Below, in pieces: positions 31,215-38,545 of a DNA stretch of 46,374 bases; position 1 is the first letter of the stretch, and every line of letters begins with the position of its first letter. The notes beneath the pieces were generated by a model that did no database searches, was not told where the DNA came from, and saw nothing but the letters and a program-made list of their open reading frames with translations. The DNA comes from a virus, in IMG/VR virus record IMGVR_UViG_3300023223_000342, positions 1 to 46,374 of that record. One strand, given 5' to 3'. The position numbers and the translations under genes were made by a program.

Positions 31215-31442
31215 TTAAAGGGTTAATAAAATAATAGCTTGCTCATGTTCTTTTATTTCTTGGTTACATTCACTAATTATCCTTTCACTAAAATTAACAG
31301 GATCATTCCAAATCCTTAGTTCAATTTTTAATTCATGGATTTTGTTTTCTAACGTCTTTATTACACTTTTCATATCCTTACACGTTTTTACATAGTTAGT
31401 GCCGTGGCGGTACCTTGTAATTGATTTTAAGCTATGTTTCAA
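31215..31442 (-). CDS. Coiled-coil hypothetical protein
   Basis: 75 residues from TTG 31440-31442, in a 4-base overlap with the upstream stop; an ATG 23 codons in (MKSVIKTLENKIHELKIELR) is an alternative start. The second half is a coiled coil. Function unknown. Confidence 0.45.
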   Translation of the reverse strand: MKHSLKSITRYRHGTNYVKTCKDMKSVIKTLENKIHELKIELRIWNDPVNFSERIISECNQEIKEHEQAIILLTL

Positions 31443-31585
31443 CTCGTTATACGTTCTTTCTGATTGCTGGCTGCTGTGCTAGTTTGATTTCTTATTTTAC
31501 ATTCTTCACATCGTTGGTCTAAATTACCACTCCACCATTGAAAAAGCTTCTTACATTCAATACAGTTTATCCAAAATATTCCCAT
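31439..31585 (-). CDS. Small zinc-ribbon protein
   Basis: 48 residues. INCIECKKLFQWWSGNLDQR then CEECKIRNQT: two C-x2-C pairs about 16 residues apart, a zinc-ribbon layout. Probably binds zinc; the partner is unknown. Fills the gap before the 172-residue replication-region gene. Confidence 0.55.
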   Translation of the reverse strand: MGIFWINCIECKKLFQWWSGNLDQRCEECKIRNQTSTAASNQKERITS

Positions 31586-31591
31586 AACCTT

Positions 31592-32110
31592 TTATTTAGT
31601 TTCAGTGTATTCAACATCCTCGGTTCCGTTATCATAGTATCTTTTCCGTGCTGGTTGTGGGTGGCTCTGGCTCTTCATTAATTTTATCCTTTCCTGAAAA
31701 TCTTTTATGTCATTTTCAATGCACCAGTTTGGATCCGCTTTCTTTTTCTTTGCAATTCTTTCCAATGAAGCTTGTTTATTTTGTTCTTGCCGTTCTGCAA
31801 ATCCTGGTGGATCATCTGGCTGTAATCCGGTTACTTGCTTAGAAATTCCGTAAGCATAGAACCATTTATTTATCAACGCAGCATTTAATCCGCGGAAGTA
31901 TCCGTTAGCTACTTCTGTTCTTATTCCCTGCTCAATAAGGTCCTGCTTTTTTAGGTCTGGTATCTTTGGAAACTTTGTACACTCAATTACTAAGTCATCA
32001 ATCAATTGAGTCACAGCAGTCAGGCCCCCACGTTCTTGTAGTTCCTTTGCCTGATCATAACCGGCAATTGACCACATCCTTTGAATAATTTCTTTAAGGA
32101 AGTCTTTCAT
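31592..32110 (-). CDS. Replication-region hypothetical protein
   Basis: 172 residues. Helical N-terminal part (KEIIQRMWSIAGYDQAKELQ; GYFRGLNAALINKWFYAYGI), basic C-terminal part (ERIAKKKKADPNWCIENDIK). It lies a few genes after the replication-type protein, where helicase-loader or accessory genes often occur, but I see no Walker motif. Name held open. Confidence 0.5.
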   Translation of the reverse strand: MKDFLKEIIQRMWSIAGYDQAKELQERGGLTAVTQLIDDLVIECTKFPKIPDLKKQDLIEQGIRTEVANGYFRGLNAALINKWFYAYGISKQVTGLQPDDPPGFAERQEQNKQASLERIAKKKKADPNWCIENDIKDFQERIKLMKSQSHPQPARKRYYDNGTEDVEYTETK

Positions 32111-32298
32111 ATTGTTTCAATCATATACCCGTTTTCTTTTGCTTCTATTAAATTTTTCTCCTTACCTGTTTCTACATCCATTAAAGCAAGCATGTGAATA
32201 ATCTTGTCAGCATGAGATGCTTTGTCATACTCGATAACCACTTGGTTTTCATCCTCAATATATTTTCCTTTCTGATAATTCCAGATTATGTATTTCAT
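32107..32298 (-). CDS. Hypothetical protein
   Basis: 63 residues, MKYIIWNYQKGKYIEDENQV; a small beta plus helix protein of a kind common in phages. ATGA overlaps on both sides. Confidence 0.55.
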   Translation of the reverse strand: MKYIIWNYQKGKYIEDENQVVIEYDKASHADKIIHMLALMDVETGKEKNLIEAKENGYMIETI

Positions 32299-32432
32299 AT
32301 CTCTTCCTTATCAACAATCTCCTGAAGGTCTTTGATTAGTTCATCTAAGAATTTATATTCATCGTTAGGCTCATCGAAATAACTCATTTTTATTGCTATC
32401 CTTTCAATCAGCTTTTGTAGTTCTTCTTTCAT
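32295..32432 (-). CDS. Small acidic helical protein
   Basis: 45 residues, MKEELQKLIERIAIKMSYFD, then KFLDELIKDLQEIVDKEEI. Two amphipathic acidic helices. ATGA overlaps on both sides make it a convincing gene despite its size. Confidence 0.55.
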   Translation of the reverse strand: MKEELQKLIERIAIKMSYFDEPNDEYKFLDELIKDLQEIVDKEEI

Positions 32433-32788
32433 AATATTAAAATCTGTTCAAATTCTTTTATAGTAGGATGGAGAGGGTTGAAGTGAAGAAATCCTAACTG
32501 ATTAACTTTCATAAACATATCAATTGCTCTCTTCGTAATATCTTTTTGTTTTTTACTTTCCCACTCTCCAATAAACAAGGGTTGCCAGTTCTCATACTCA
32601 AAATGACTTTGAACGAACGGCCTTACAAAATCCTCTTTAGTTACTTGACGGGAAAGAAGAAGATTGTAGGAATGAACGGCCTCAGCATATCCATCAAAAT
32701 CCCTAAAAGGTTCTTCGCCACACTCCCACGCTTTCCTCTCAAATTCAGAGAGTGATATTATTGAATAGCCTTTAGTTTCTGTTTTCAT
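32429..32788 (-). CDS. Hypothetical protein
   Basis: 119 residues, MKTETKGYSIISLSEFERKA; FVQSHFEYENWQPLFIGEW. No family. ATGA-coupled on both sides. Confidence 0.6.
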   Translation of the reverse strand: MKTETKGYSIISLSEFERKAWECGEEPFRDFDGYAEAVHSYNLLLSRQVTKEDFVRPFVQSHFEYENWQPLFIGEWESKKQKDITKRAIDMFMKVNQLGFLHFNPLHPTIKEFEQILIL

Positions 32789-33072
32789 AGGTTCTTCTGT
32801 TTTGAAGAATACATATTTGGAAATAATCGTTTAGCTACCTTTCTATATTCTTTTGCGATCCAAGGACTTTCATGATGTAATCCATCGCCCATCATGTCAC
32901 CAAGTTTAATTAGTTGTCTTTGTAATGTTTTTCGTTGATCTGTTTCTTCAATTGCTGCATGGAGCTTTCTTAATTCTTGCTGAAGATATGCCTCGGATGC
33001 TGTTTCCGCTTGAAACCATAGCCCCTCATCTTCGGCTTGTTTGTTTATTAGTTCTATTACTGCTTCTTTCAT
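32785..33072 (-). CDS. Hypothetical helical protein
   Basis: 95 residues, MKEAVIELINKQAEDEGLWF; QQELRKLHAAIEETDQRKTL. Mostly helical with a basic end. Common type of early phage protein; function unknown. Confidence 0.6.
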   Translation of the reverse strand: MKEAVIELINKQAEDEGLWFQAETASEAYLQQELRKLHAAIEETDQRKTLQRQLIKLGDMMGDGLHHESPWIAKEYRKVAKRLFPNMYSSKQKNL

Positions 33073-33092
33073 TTTCTAATTTAATTAATTCA

Positions 33093-33275
33093 TTATCTAC
33101 TTTTAGCAAAACATTTTTCATGAAAGGAAATTATTATTATTCTTCCGTCATATCTAAATTGATGATTAGTATATATTTCTCCTTTTGCTATTCTACCTGC
33201 ACAAGTATAACATTGCCTAACTCTTGCACTCTCTTTTTCAGAAGAAGCTCTAACATTATCAAATAATATATTCAT
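33093..33275 (-). CDS. Small putative zinc-binding protein
   Basis: 60 residues. RQCYTCAGRIAKGEIYTNHQ, then ISFHEKCFAKSR: C-x2-C plus H-x2-C, a treble-clef-like set of ligands. ATGA overlap with the replication-type gene upstream. Confidence 0.55.
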   Translation of the reverse strand: MNILFDNVRASSEKESARVRQCYTCAGRIAKGEIYTNHQFRYDGRIIIISFHEKCFAKSR

Positions 33276-33937
33276 ATTTTATCCCAATCTATTTCTTTAC
33301 CGTTGTTCAAAAAATCCGGCCGCTTGTTTTTTAAATTAACATAATGGCTTTTGAAGTCCTTAACGGTTTTACGAATTTCACCTTGCTCAAAAAGATAGTC
33401 GCAGAATTTATCTAACTCCTTTGCTAATTCTTCACCTGGAATATTATATTTTAAAACCATAGCAGTAACCCACTCATCATCTTTTCTAATTTCATAGGTT
33501 ATATCATAGTTCTTAATTCCATACCCTGTGAGAGGGGTGCTTTTACTCTCACTCTCATTATCTGTATCATTATCATTTACTGTAACTATCTCATTAACTG
33601 TTACTATTACTGCTTCGTTTGCTTCGGTTTGCTTCACACTTGAAGCACTTGCTTCGTTTGCTTGTTTGCTTCTAACTTGTCCACTTTTGATTCCTCCTGC
33701 TTTACCGGCTTCCTTCCGTTTCTGTTTGATGGACTCAAATTTTATGAGGTCTCTTTTTAATTGCCGCTTGATAGGTTCGAATACAAGGTCAACCATTTTG
33801 TCAGTTACATTAGGATTTTCGTCGTTAACATATTCCAGAATAGTCATAAATAAATCAGCACATTTATTCTTTGGTAATTTTCTAACAGTATGAATGATGT
33901 CAGCATATAAAACAAAACCTTTTTTTCCTTCAGCCAT
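33272..33937 (-). CDS. DUF6291-like replication protein
   Basis: 221 residues. N-terminal domain KKGFVLYADIIHTVRKLPKN, then CADLFMTILEYVNDENPNVT (about residues 26-45) matches the DUF6291 pattern of phage replication-region proteins. A basic hinge (KRKEAGKAGGIKSGQVRSKQ) and a low-complexity Ala/Ser/Thr/Asn/Asp linker follow, then a C-terminal helical domain. Likely recruits host replication proteins at the origin. No phage helicase, primase or polymerase is present. Confidence 0.7.
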   Translation of the reverse strand: MAEGKKGFVLYADIIHTVRKLPKNKCADLFMTILEYVNDENPNVTDKMVDLVFEPIKRQLKRDLIKFESIKQKRKEAGKAGGIKSGQVRSKQANEASASSVKQTEANEAVIVTVNEIVTVNDNDTDNESESKSTPLTGYGIKNYDITYEIRKDDEWVTAMVLKYNIPGEELAKELDKFCDYLFEQGEIRKTVKDFKSHYVNLKNKRPDFLNNGKEIDWDKI

Positions 33938-34107
33938 TACTTTAATTTTTTCACAATGGCTTTCCTTTTAAGTAACCAAGGTTTAATTTCTTGTAAAGTT
34001 TTTCCTTTCATCCATTGAGCAATGGGAGCGACCTCTATAATTAAATCTCCCTTGCAAGTAATAGCAAAAGTTGCATAGGATAGACTTATGTAAAATGATT
34101 TTATCAT
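33937..34107 (-). CDS. Conserved small phage protein
   Basis: 56 residues, MIKSFYISLSYATFAITCKG, then IIEVAPIAQWMKGKTLQEIK. The Y-A-T-F-A and A-P-I-A-[KQ]-W-x-x-G-K signatures recur in a widespread phage family of unknown role. Stop shared with the next start (TAATG). Confidence 0.65.
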   Translation of the reverse strand: MIKSFYISLSYATFAITCKGDLIIEVAPIAQWMKGKTLQEIKPWLLKRKAIVKKLK

Positions 34108-34253
34108 TCTCTTATTAACTTTTTTAGAATTTGCTCTGGTGAAAATCCTTCATCCTCAAGTATTCTATAATTCCTATATGTCATAGGAGCAGCCGCTTCT
34201 AACACCCGATTAAGGCATCTAACTTCTTCTCTTAATCTTTTTATGTTTTTCAT
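34104..34253 (-). CDS. Small basic helical protein
   Basis: 49 residues, MKNIKRLREEVRCLNRVLEA, then YRILEDEGFSPEQILKKLIR. Basic helices; possible nucleic-acid contact. It starts 20 bases after a terminator-like hairpin. ATGA overlap downstream. Confidence 0.55.
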   Translation of the reverse strand: MKNIKRLREEVRCLNRVLEAAAPMTYRNYRILEDEGFSPEQILKKLIRE

Positions 34254-34273
34254 TATTTTGCTATATCCATAAT

Positions 34274-34319
34274 AAAAAAAAAGGCCTTGCCTTTGGGATA
34301 TGCGCCCGCAGGTAAAGCC
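34274..34319 (-). terminator. Terminator or attenuator hairpin inside the early region
   Basis: On the minus strand GGCTTTACC (34319-34311) pairs with GGCAAGGCC (34291-34283), with one mismatch and a wobble, around an inner GGG/CCC stem, followed by nine T. Such a hairpin should stop leftward transcription, yet the next gene starts 20 bases on. Either readthrough is regulated or a promoter lies inside the T-run. Confidence 0.6.
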
Positions 34320-34397
34320 TAATATTTTGTCATGTCACATAGCCGTTTCGCATACTCGGCCTATCTACTACTAAGATACACACTTTGGGTCATTTAT

Positions 34398-34622
34398 TTA
34401 GTTTCGTCCTTTAAAAAATTCTTGTTGTGCCATAAGTTTTTCGTGCAGATGATTCTGTGGATTTATTTTCTGATAACAATCATTACAAACAATATCATTA
34501 TCTGCATTATTTGCCATTTCTATCCCAAAATTTTCCTCACATTCTTTCATAGCCTCTTCATCGCTCCATCCTTTTTCAAATATATTAAAACACATAGCAC
34601 ATTTATATTCGTTCTTTTCCAT
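34398..34622 (-). CDS. Zinc-ribbon hypothetical protein
   Basis: 74 residues. EYKCAMCFNIFEKGWSDEEA and DNDIVCNDCYQKI give two C-x2-C pairs about 35 residues apart. This widespread phage/bacterial small protein has F-x-K-G-W-S-x-E-E-A after the first pair. Function unknown. After its stop, 144 bases carry only the hairpin. Confidence 0.65.
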   Translation of the reverse strand: MEKNEYKCAMCFNIFEKGWSDEEAMKECEENFGIEMANNADNDIVCNDCYQKINPQNHLHEKLMAQQEFFKGRN

Positions 34623-34638
34623 AATTTATAAGGGTCAT

Positions 34639-34908
34639 TTATTTAAAATCAAATTCACTTTTATTTAGATGACGCCGGCTGACTTTTTTGTAAACATCCC
34701 AAGCGTGTTCCTCCCTTTGTTTAGGAGTTAGGCTTAACCATAACTTTAACATCAGAGGATTTGTTTCACAGCCGGCAGGACGCCACCGTTCATCTATTGG
34801 AATGTCCCCAAAGGGTTCAAATAGACGATGTTCAGCGGCAGGGGTTGAGTGCTTAATTGAGTTTGCAAAATCCTCAAATTCTGTTCTGCTTCTGTTTCTG
34901 TGTGTCAT
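34639..34908 (-). CDS. Hypothetical protein
   Basis: 89 residues, MTHRNRSRTEFEDFANSIKH; middle PIDERWRPAGCETNPLML; end LTPKQREEHAWDVYKKVSRR. Basic-acidic helical protein; no family. ATGA overlap with the upstream HTH-like gene. Confidence 0.55.
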   Translation of the reverse strand: MTHRNRSRTEFEDFANSIKHSTPAAEHRLFEPFGDIPIDERWRPAGCETNPLMLKLWLSLTPKQREEHAWDVYKKVSRRHLNKSEFDFK

Positions 34909-35132
34909 AAGTTTTGATTTGGAAATAATTCAATACCTATTCCATCATGTATATCTTGATTGAATGTTAGATTTTTTGTACGACTAATGCATGATCTATG
35001 TATATCAGTAAATAAATCAGCAATCTCAAATGTAGTATATCCCCACGTAGTTAATCTACGCATTATTCTATGTCTGACATAGGTATACTTCAATTGGCTT
35101 GCACTTCCTTTTAGTTGTTTTCCTTTTTTCAT
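34905..35132 (-). CDS. Putative HTH DNA-binding protein
   Basis: 75 residues. A basic start (MKKGKQLKGSASQLKYTYVR) is followed by WGYTTFEIADLFTDIHRSCI and SRTKNL, which reads as a helix-turn-helix (T-x-x-E-I-A-x-x-F...H-R-S-C-I). A candidate regulator or replication accessory protein. Coupled to the next gene by ATGA. Confidence 0.5.
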   Translation of the reverse strand: MKKGKQLKGSASQLKYTYVRHRIMRRLTTWGYTTFEIADLFTDIHRSCISRTKNLTFNQDIHDGIGIELFPNQNL

Positions 35133-35167
35133 AAGAGGTTTATTTGTTTTCTCATATTTTCAACTGT

Positions 35168-35659
35168 TTAGATATGTTTCCATAATCTACCAAGCTTAAT
35201 TCCACCAACACAACTTCTCGAAATCCCATACATCTGGGCTATTTTATGTTGTGATAATTTACCTCGTTTTAATAAAACCTTAATACATAAGGCCTCGTAA
35301 TCTCTGAGTTTTGACATACCATTCTTTTCACCGGTATTATTAATTAATCCAATCTTAAATCCGTGTTGATTATTTAGCATAATATTGGTCCACTCTAAAT
35401 TAATTAGATTATTGTTTAATTTATTGCCATCCCTATGATTAATATGGGGCAACTTATTTTCATTAAGAATAAAGGTAAAAGCTAAAAGACGGTGAACTCT
35501 TTGTGGTGAAGACTTTCCCTTTCTATTAATACTCACCATCTTATACCCAGCACAATTAATATAAATAGACTTTAATCTTTTTGATTTTTTGTGACGGATT
35601 TTACTGTCTTTAGTAATTTCGTATTCAGGAAAACCAGGGATATTAAACCACATATTCAT
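35168..35659 (-). CDS. HNH endonuclease with NUMOD4 and HTH domains
   Basis: 163 residues from ATG 35657-35659. NUMOD4-like start MNMWFNIPGFPEYEITKDSK, then the HNH core RVHRLLAFTFI and LPHINHRDGNKLNNNLINLE (H-x-N-H...N...N-L-x-W), and a C-terminal helix-turn-helix (GKLSQHKIAQMYGISRSCVG). This is the classical layout of phage homing endonucleases that cut a related allele. It directly overlaps the end of the methyltransferase gene by 17 bases, suggesting insertion beside it. Confidence 0.8.
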   Translation of the reverse strand: MNMWFNIPGFPEYEITKDSKIRHKKSKRLKSIYINCAGYKMVSINRKGKSSPQRVHRLLAFTFILNENKLPHINHRDGNKLNNNLINLEWTNIMLNNQHGFKIGLINNTGEKNGMSKLRDYEALCIKVLLKRGKLSQHKIAQMYGISRSCVGGIKLGRLWKHI

Positions 35660-36392
35660 TTTGTTGATACTCATACAAAGATACAATAGTATTGTCAATG
35701 TGTATCAGAACTTCCGGCCTTTCTTTAAATAAAGTTTGTTGACATAAATGATTGTAAAGTCTTTTACAGGCTGCGTTAAAATAATCAATATCTATCTCGT
35801 AAGCTGTTAATGAAAATCCCATATCAGCACACGCTATCCCAATTGAAAGACTACCAAAGTGAGTGTCAAGGATAGTGTTGCCCTCTTTGGCGTAGTTCTT
35901 TAAAAGCCATTTGTATAGGGCTACAGGTTTTTGATGAGGATGTACTTTGTTGCATTTTCCAGTCTCCGGTCCTTTTCTTGCTCCATCCCATTCATGTACT
36001 ACTATTCTTGCCGGCGAACTAAAAGAATGCCAAGCTAATTCACATTCACTCATAAAAGTCTTTTCAACGTTTCGTTTTTTATCCCAAATAATCCAATGAT
36101 TATCTTCTGGTAAATTGTGAGTATAATAATTAGCACCCCAAATAATTTGATTTTTTGATACTCGTTTTAATTGATTAAAATATTCTCGATCGGGAACGGT
36201 CTTATTTTGATATGAATGTAATTTGCCTTTTAGATAAAATCGATCGGATCTTGATTTGCTCCAATTATCTCCTATCCCATAAGGTGGATCCACAATTGCT
36301 AAATCAAACTGGTTCTCTTCCATGCCTTCAAGAGCCTCCATGCAGTCGCCATGAATCAACTCTATCGTGCAATGGTCGTTTGAAAACTTCAT
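35643..36392 (-). CDS. DNA N6-adenine/N4-cytosine methyltransferase
   Basis: 249 residues. Catalytic motif IV DLAIVDPPYGIG (about residues 30-41) precedes motif I, NTILDTHFGSLSIGIACADM, in the C-terminal part, which gives the beta-type order. No partner restriction enzyme is seen, so it most likely protects the phage genome against host restriction. Recognition site unknown. The final six residues overlap the homing endonuclease start. Confidence 0.87.
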   Translation of the reverse strand: MKFSNDHCTIELIHGDCMEALEGMEENQFDLAIVDPPYGIGDNWSKSRSDRFYLKGKLHSYQNKTVPDREYFNQLKRVSKNQIIWGANYYTHNLPEDNHWIIWDKKRNVEKTFMSECELAWHSFSSPARIVVHEWDGARKGPETGKCNKVHPHQKPVALYKWLLKNYAKEGNTILDTHFGSLSIGIACADMGFSLTAYEIDIDYFNAACKRLYNHLCQQTLFKERPEVLIHIDNTIVSLYEYQQNEYVV

Positions 36393-36396
36393 CGTT

Positions 36397-36573
36397 TCAT
36401 TTCAGGTATAGGTTAGTGTTATCAATGGCTTTACTTAAATGGTCTTTATACCATTCAATTTCTTTCTGTGTTTCTTTATCATCCCACAACTTAGCACTCA
36501 CACCACATAATAATACATTCAATGACATCATAATAATTTTCTGGTTTTCTAATATGATTGTTTCAGGTTTCAT
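36397..36573 (-). CDS. Small hypothetical protein
   Basis: 58 residues, MKPETIILENQKIIMMSLNV, then KETQKEIEWYKDHLSKAIDN. ATGA overlap with the upstream 42-residue gene; 4 bases before the methyltransferase start. Confidence 0.55.
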   Translation of the reverse strand: MKPETIILENQKIIMMSLNVLLCGVSAKLWDDKETQKEIEWYKDHLSKAIDNTNLYLK

Positions 36574-36698
36574 AGTTTTACTTTTATGGTTATTTCAAGT
36601 TTAAATCCTTCACATTTTATGAAGTCATCACCAAATTCTATCCACTTAAACCCCTCACCATGCAAGCATTTACTTAGGGCCGTTTGAAGCTTTGACAT
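36570..36698 (-). CDS. Very small hypothetical protein
   Basis: 42 residues, MSKLQTALSKCLHGEGFKWI then EFGDDFIKCEGFKLEITIKV. Preserved ATGA link to the next gene; start after a 28-base spacer. Confidence 0.45.
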   Translation of the reverse strand: MSKLQTALSKCLHGEGFKWIEFGDDFIKCEGFKLEITIKVKL

Positions 36699-36726
36699 TA
36701 TCTTAACCTCTTGGATTAGTGTCTGT

Positions 36727-37077
36727 TTAGGTTCGTTCAGGGTACTCATAAATGTTGCCGGTTACTTCGATATATTCAGTGCCCTCTGAAAATATGTTTT
36801 GAGGCCAATCAAAATGAGGAAAGAAAAAGTCTTTGCAATTCCATCCATACCCAATCCATCCAACTGTACCTTTAAAAGTTCTATTCTTATGAGGGTGTTT
36901 AATTTCTATTATATCAAATTCATAAATCTCTACTCCGTTCTTGTCTTTGAGGCCAGTGTATTGCATTGGATGATAATATTCAGGATTACATAATATATCA
37001 CCAACCCAACAAGGTGTATGGCCTTCCTGATAATACATGTGATCGTTATAAAATGCTCTGAATTTTATTTCTCTCAT
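36727..37077 (-). CDS. YopX family protein
   Basis: 116 residues. MREIKFRAFYNDHMYYQEGH, MQYTGLKDKNGVEIYEFDII and EVTGNIYEYPE are all hallmark YopX blocks (start R-E-I-K-F-R-A; Q-Y-T-G-L-K-D-K-N-G; G-N-I-Y-E). Common in phages; role unknown. ATGA overlap upstream. Confidence 0.88.
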   Translation of the reverse strand: MREIKFRAFYNDHMYYQEGHTPCWVGDILCNPEYYHPMQYTGLKDKNGVEIYEFDIIEIKHPHKNRTFKGTVGWIGYGWNCKDFFFPHFDWPQNIFSEGTEYIEVTGNIYEYPERT

Positions 37078-37298
37078 ATCACTTCAGCAATGCCTTGCCT
37101 GTTTATATACCAAATTTGGGAATGATTTTTATGTTTTTTTAGGTATTTGCAACCCATTTTTTGCCTTTTCAATTCATGTTCTACAACCTGCGGAGTTCCC
37201 TCTAAGAACCCATGAATCAAATGTATCCGGCTCTCTTCCTGATTCATCTCAGTGAGTTTCTTGGCTTTAGCTATTTTTTCTGATCGGGTCATGTCCAT
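37074..37298 (-). CDS. Hypothetical basic protein
   Basis: 74 residues, MDMTRSEKIAKAKKLTEMNQ; HELKRQKMGCKYLKKHKNHS. Basic; maybe DNA-binding. ATGA overlap with the YopX gene; 10-base overlap with the C5-type methyltransferase. Confidence 0.5.
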   Translation of the reverse strand: MDMTRSEKIAKAKKLTEMNQEESRIHLIHGFLEGTPQVVEHELKRQKMGCKYLKKHKNHSQIWYINRQGIAEVI

Positions 37299-37852
37299 TG
37301 TTCTGCCATTGCTTTTGCTATTCCTGGAAATGTTTTACTTCTTAATTTTGAGCGTTCTTTAGAAGGACCCATTTTCCAAATCCTTTGTTCTCTGCCTTCT
37401 ACAATATTTGTCGGTTTTAATTTTGGTAATCCTTTAAGCCACAAACAGCTTGCTTTAGTTTCTCCATGACCGAATTGCCAGGGCTGTATAATCTGATCCG
37501 GTTTTTTATAAACGGTTGACATGATCCCTATAGGGTTTTCTATTGCTATTTTAGCACAATGATAATTAACAAACATCATAAAAAAATCTATAGCTTCTTG
37601 CTGTCTGCCATCTTTCCTTTTTTCTTCAAACCATCTAGCTCCACTTACACTAAGATGGGTACACGGAGGAAAGGCAATTATTAAATCTACTTTTTCAACT
37701 CTATAAAGAACTGAAGTAATATCATATTTTAAATGCCATTCAGGGTGACCGCCGGCCGCTGGTAATAAATCACAGCTATAAGCCCCGTGGCCTTTTTCTC
37801 TAAAAGCTTTGCAGACTTCCTGGCTTTCCTCACATGCAATTAATACGTTCAT
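37289..37852 (-). CDS. C5-cytosine DNA methyltransferase-like protein (short)
   Basis: 187 residues. VLIACEESQEVCKAFREKGH is the SAM-site beginning (A-C-E-x-S-Q). AFPPCTHLSVSGARWF carries Pro-Pro-Cys, and IAIENPIG the E-N-P motif, in C5-methylase order. It is only about 60% of a full C5 methylase and lacks a clear target recognition domain, as seen in a phage subfamily. It may be a minimal methylase or an inactive relative. Confidence 0.75.
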   Translation of the reverse strand: MNVLIACEESQEVCKAFREKGHGAYSCDLLPAAGGHPEWHLKYDITSVLYRVEKVDLIIAFPPCTHLSVSGARWFEEKRKDGRQQEAIDFFMMFVNYHCAKIAIENPIGIMSTVYKKPDQIIQPWQFGHGETKASCLWLKGLPKLKPTNIVEGREQRIWKMGPSKERSKLRSKTFPGIAKAMAEQWT

Positions 37853-37873
37853 GTTTGATAATTAGCGTTTCTT

Positions 37874-38314
37874 TTAATTGTATCTGTTAGAATAACGTTC
37901 TTCCATTTCTTCAATGTCTGAGTTAGTAAGCTCTCCAGGTTTTGGAATTTTAATTTTCTCATTATGAAAAACAAACTGAACAATTCTATCAATATATTCT
38001 GTAAATTCTTTTGTGTTCATGTCCCTGGTTGAGATAGCAACGTCTTTAGAGGTCTTTCCTACTGTGATTGATTTAGTGCCCGCTAAGGTCTTAAAATACT
38101 CATGTAGCTCCTCAACCTCATAACCTTTTTCTAACGCAATAGAGGGTAGAATATAACCCCAATACATACGGTTTTGTTGGATACTCCTAACTTGTCGAAC
38201 CTTAGTAAGTTTTATAACCCACTTACCAGGCTTCAACTCATAATTACCTAATCCTAATTCATAAAGAAGCGGAGCTAAATAAGTTTCTTTTTCTATGGTT
38301 ACATTCTTAATCAT
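37874..38314 (-). CDS. NinB-like recombination protein
   Basis: 146 residues, the same length as lambda NinB (Orf). RQVRSIQQNRMYWGYILPSI (about residues 39-58) has the Q-N-R-x-Y-W signature, followed by ELHEYFKTLAGTKSIT and DMNTKEFTEYIDRIVQFVFH. NinB binds single-stranded DNA and assists phage recombination. It lies close to the annealing protein gene, a consistent pair. Confidence 0.75.
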   Translation of the reverse strand: MIKNVTIEKETYLAPLLYELGLGNYELKPGKWVIKLTKVRQVRSIQQNRMYWGYILPSIALEKGYEVEELHEYFKTLAGTKSITVGKTSKDVAISTRDMNTKEFTEYIDRIVQFVFHNEKIKIPKPGELTNSDIEEMEERYSNRYN

Positions 38315-38514
38315 TTAATGCGCCACAATCGAAAGCCTTTACCTTCTTTTCTTGTAGCAATTTTAAAGGGTGGATTTCTGTGACCATACCAGTATGCTGA
38401 ATTTCTAGTGCTATTCATTGACTCTTTTTCAACATAACAACTGTCACCAATCTCCATTTTCCTCCAAGGATATTTTGAGCCTGCTTCCATTGGAATATCT
38501 TTATCTATTTTCAT
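38311..38514 (-). CDS. Small basic hypothetical protein
   Basis: 67 residues, DIPMEAGSKYPWRKMEIGDS then TATRKEGKG-like end (FKIATRKEGKGFRLWRIK). It matches a widespread small-protein pattern from phage recombination regions (Y-P-W/F...G-D-S; K-G-x-R-[VL]-W-R). ATGA overlap with NinB-like. Confidence 0.6.
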   Translation of the reverse strand: MKIDKDIPMEAGSKYPWRKMEIGDSCYVEKESMNSTRNSAYWYGHRNPPFKIATRKEGKGFRLWRIK

Positions 38515-38545
38515 AATGTTTTATTTTTGGTTTCTTAATTCAAAT

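Noticed and set aside
33528-33893. 121-codon plus-strand frame opposite the replication protein
   Set aside because: Low-complexity Ser/Leu/Thr antisense of the linker region.
36212-36604. 130-codon plus-strand frame opposite the DNA methyltransferase
   Set aside because: Overlaps two supported minus-strand genes; composition is typical of antisense translation.
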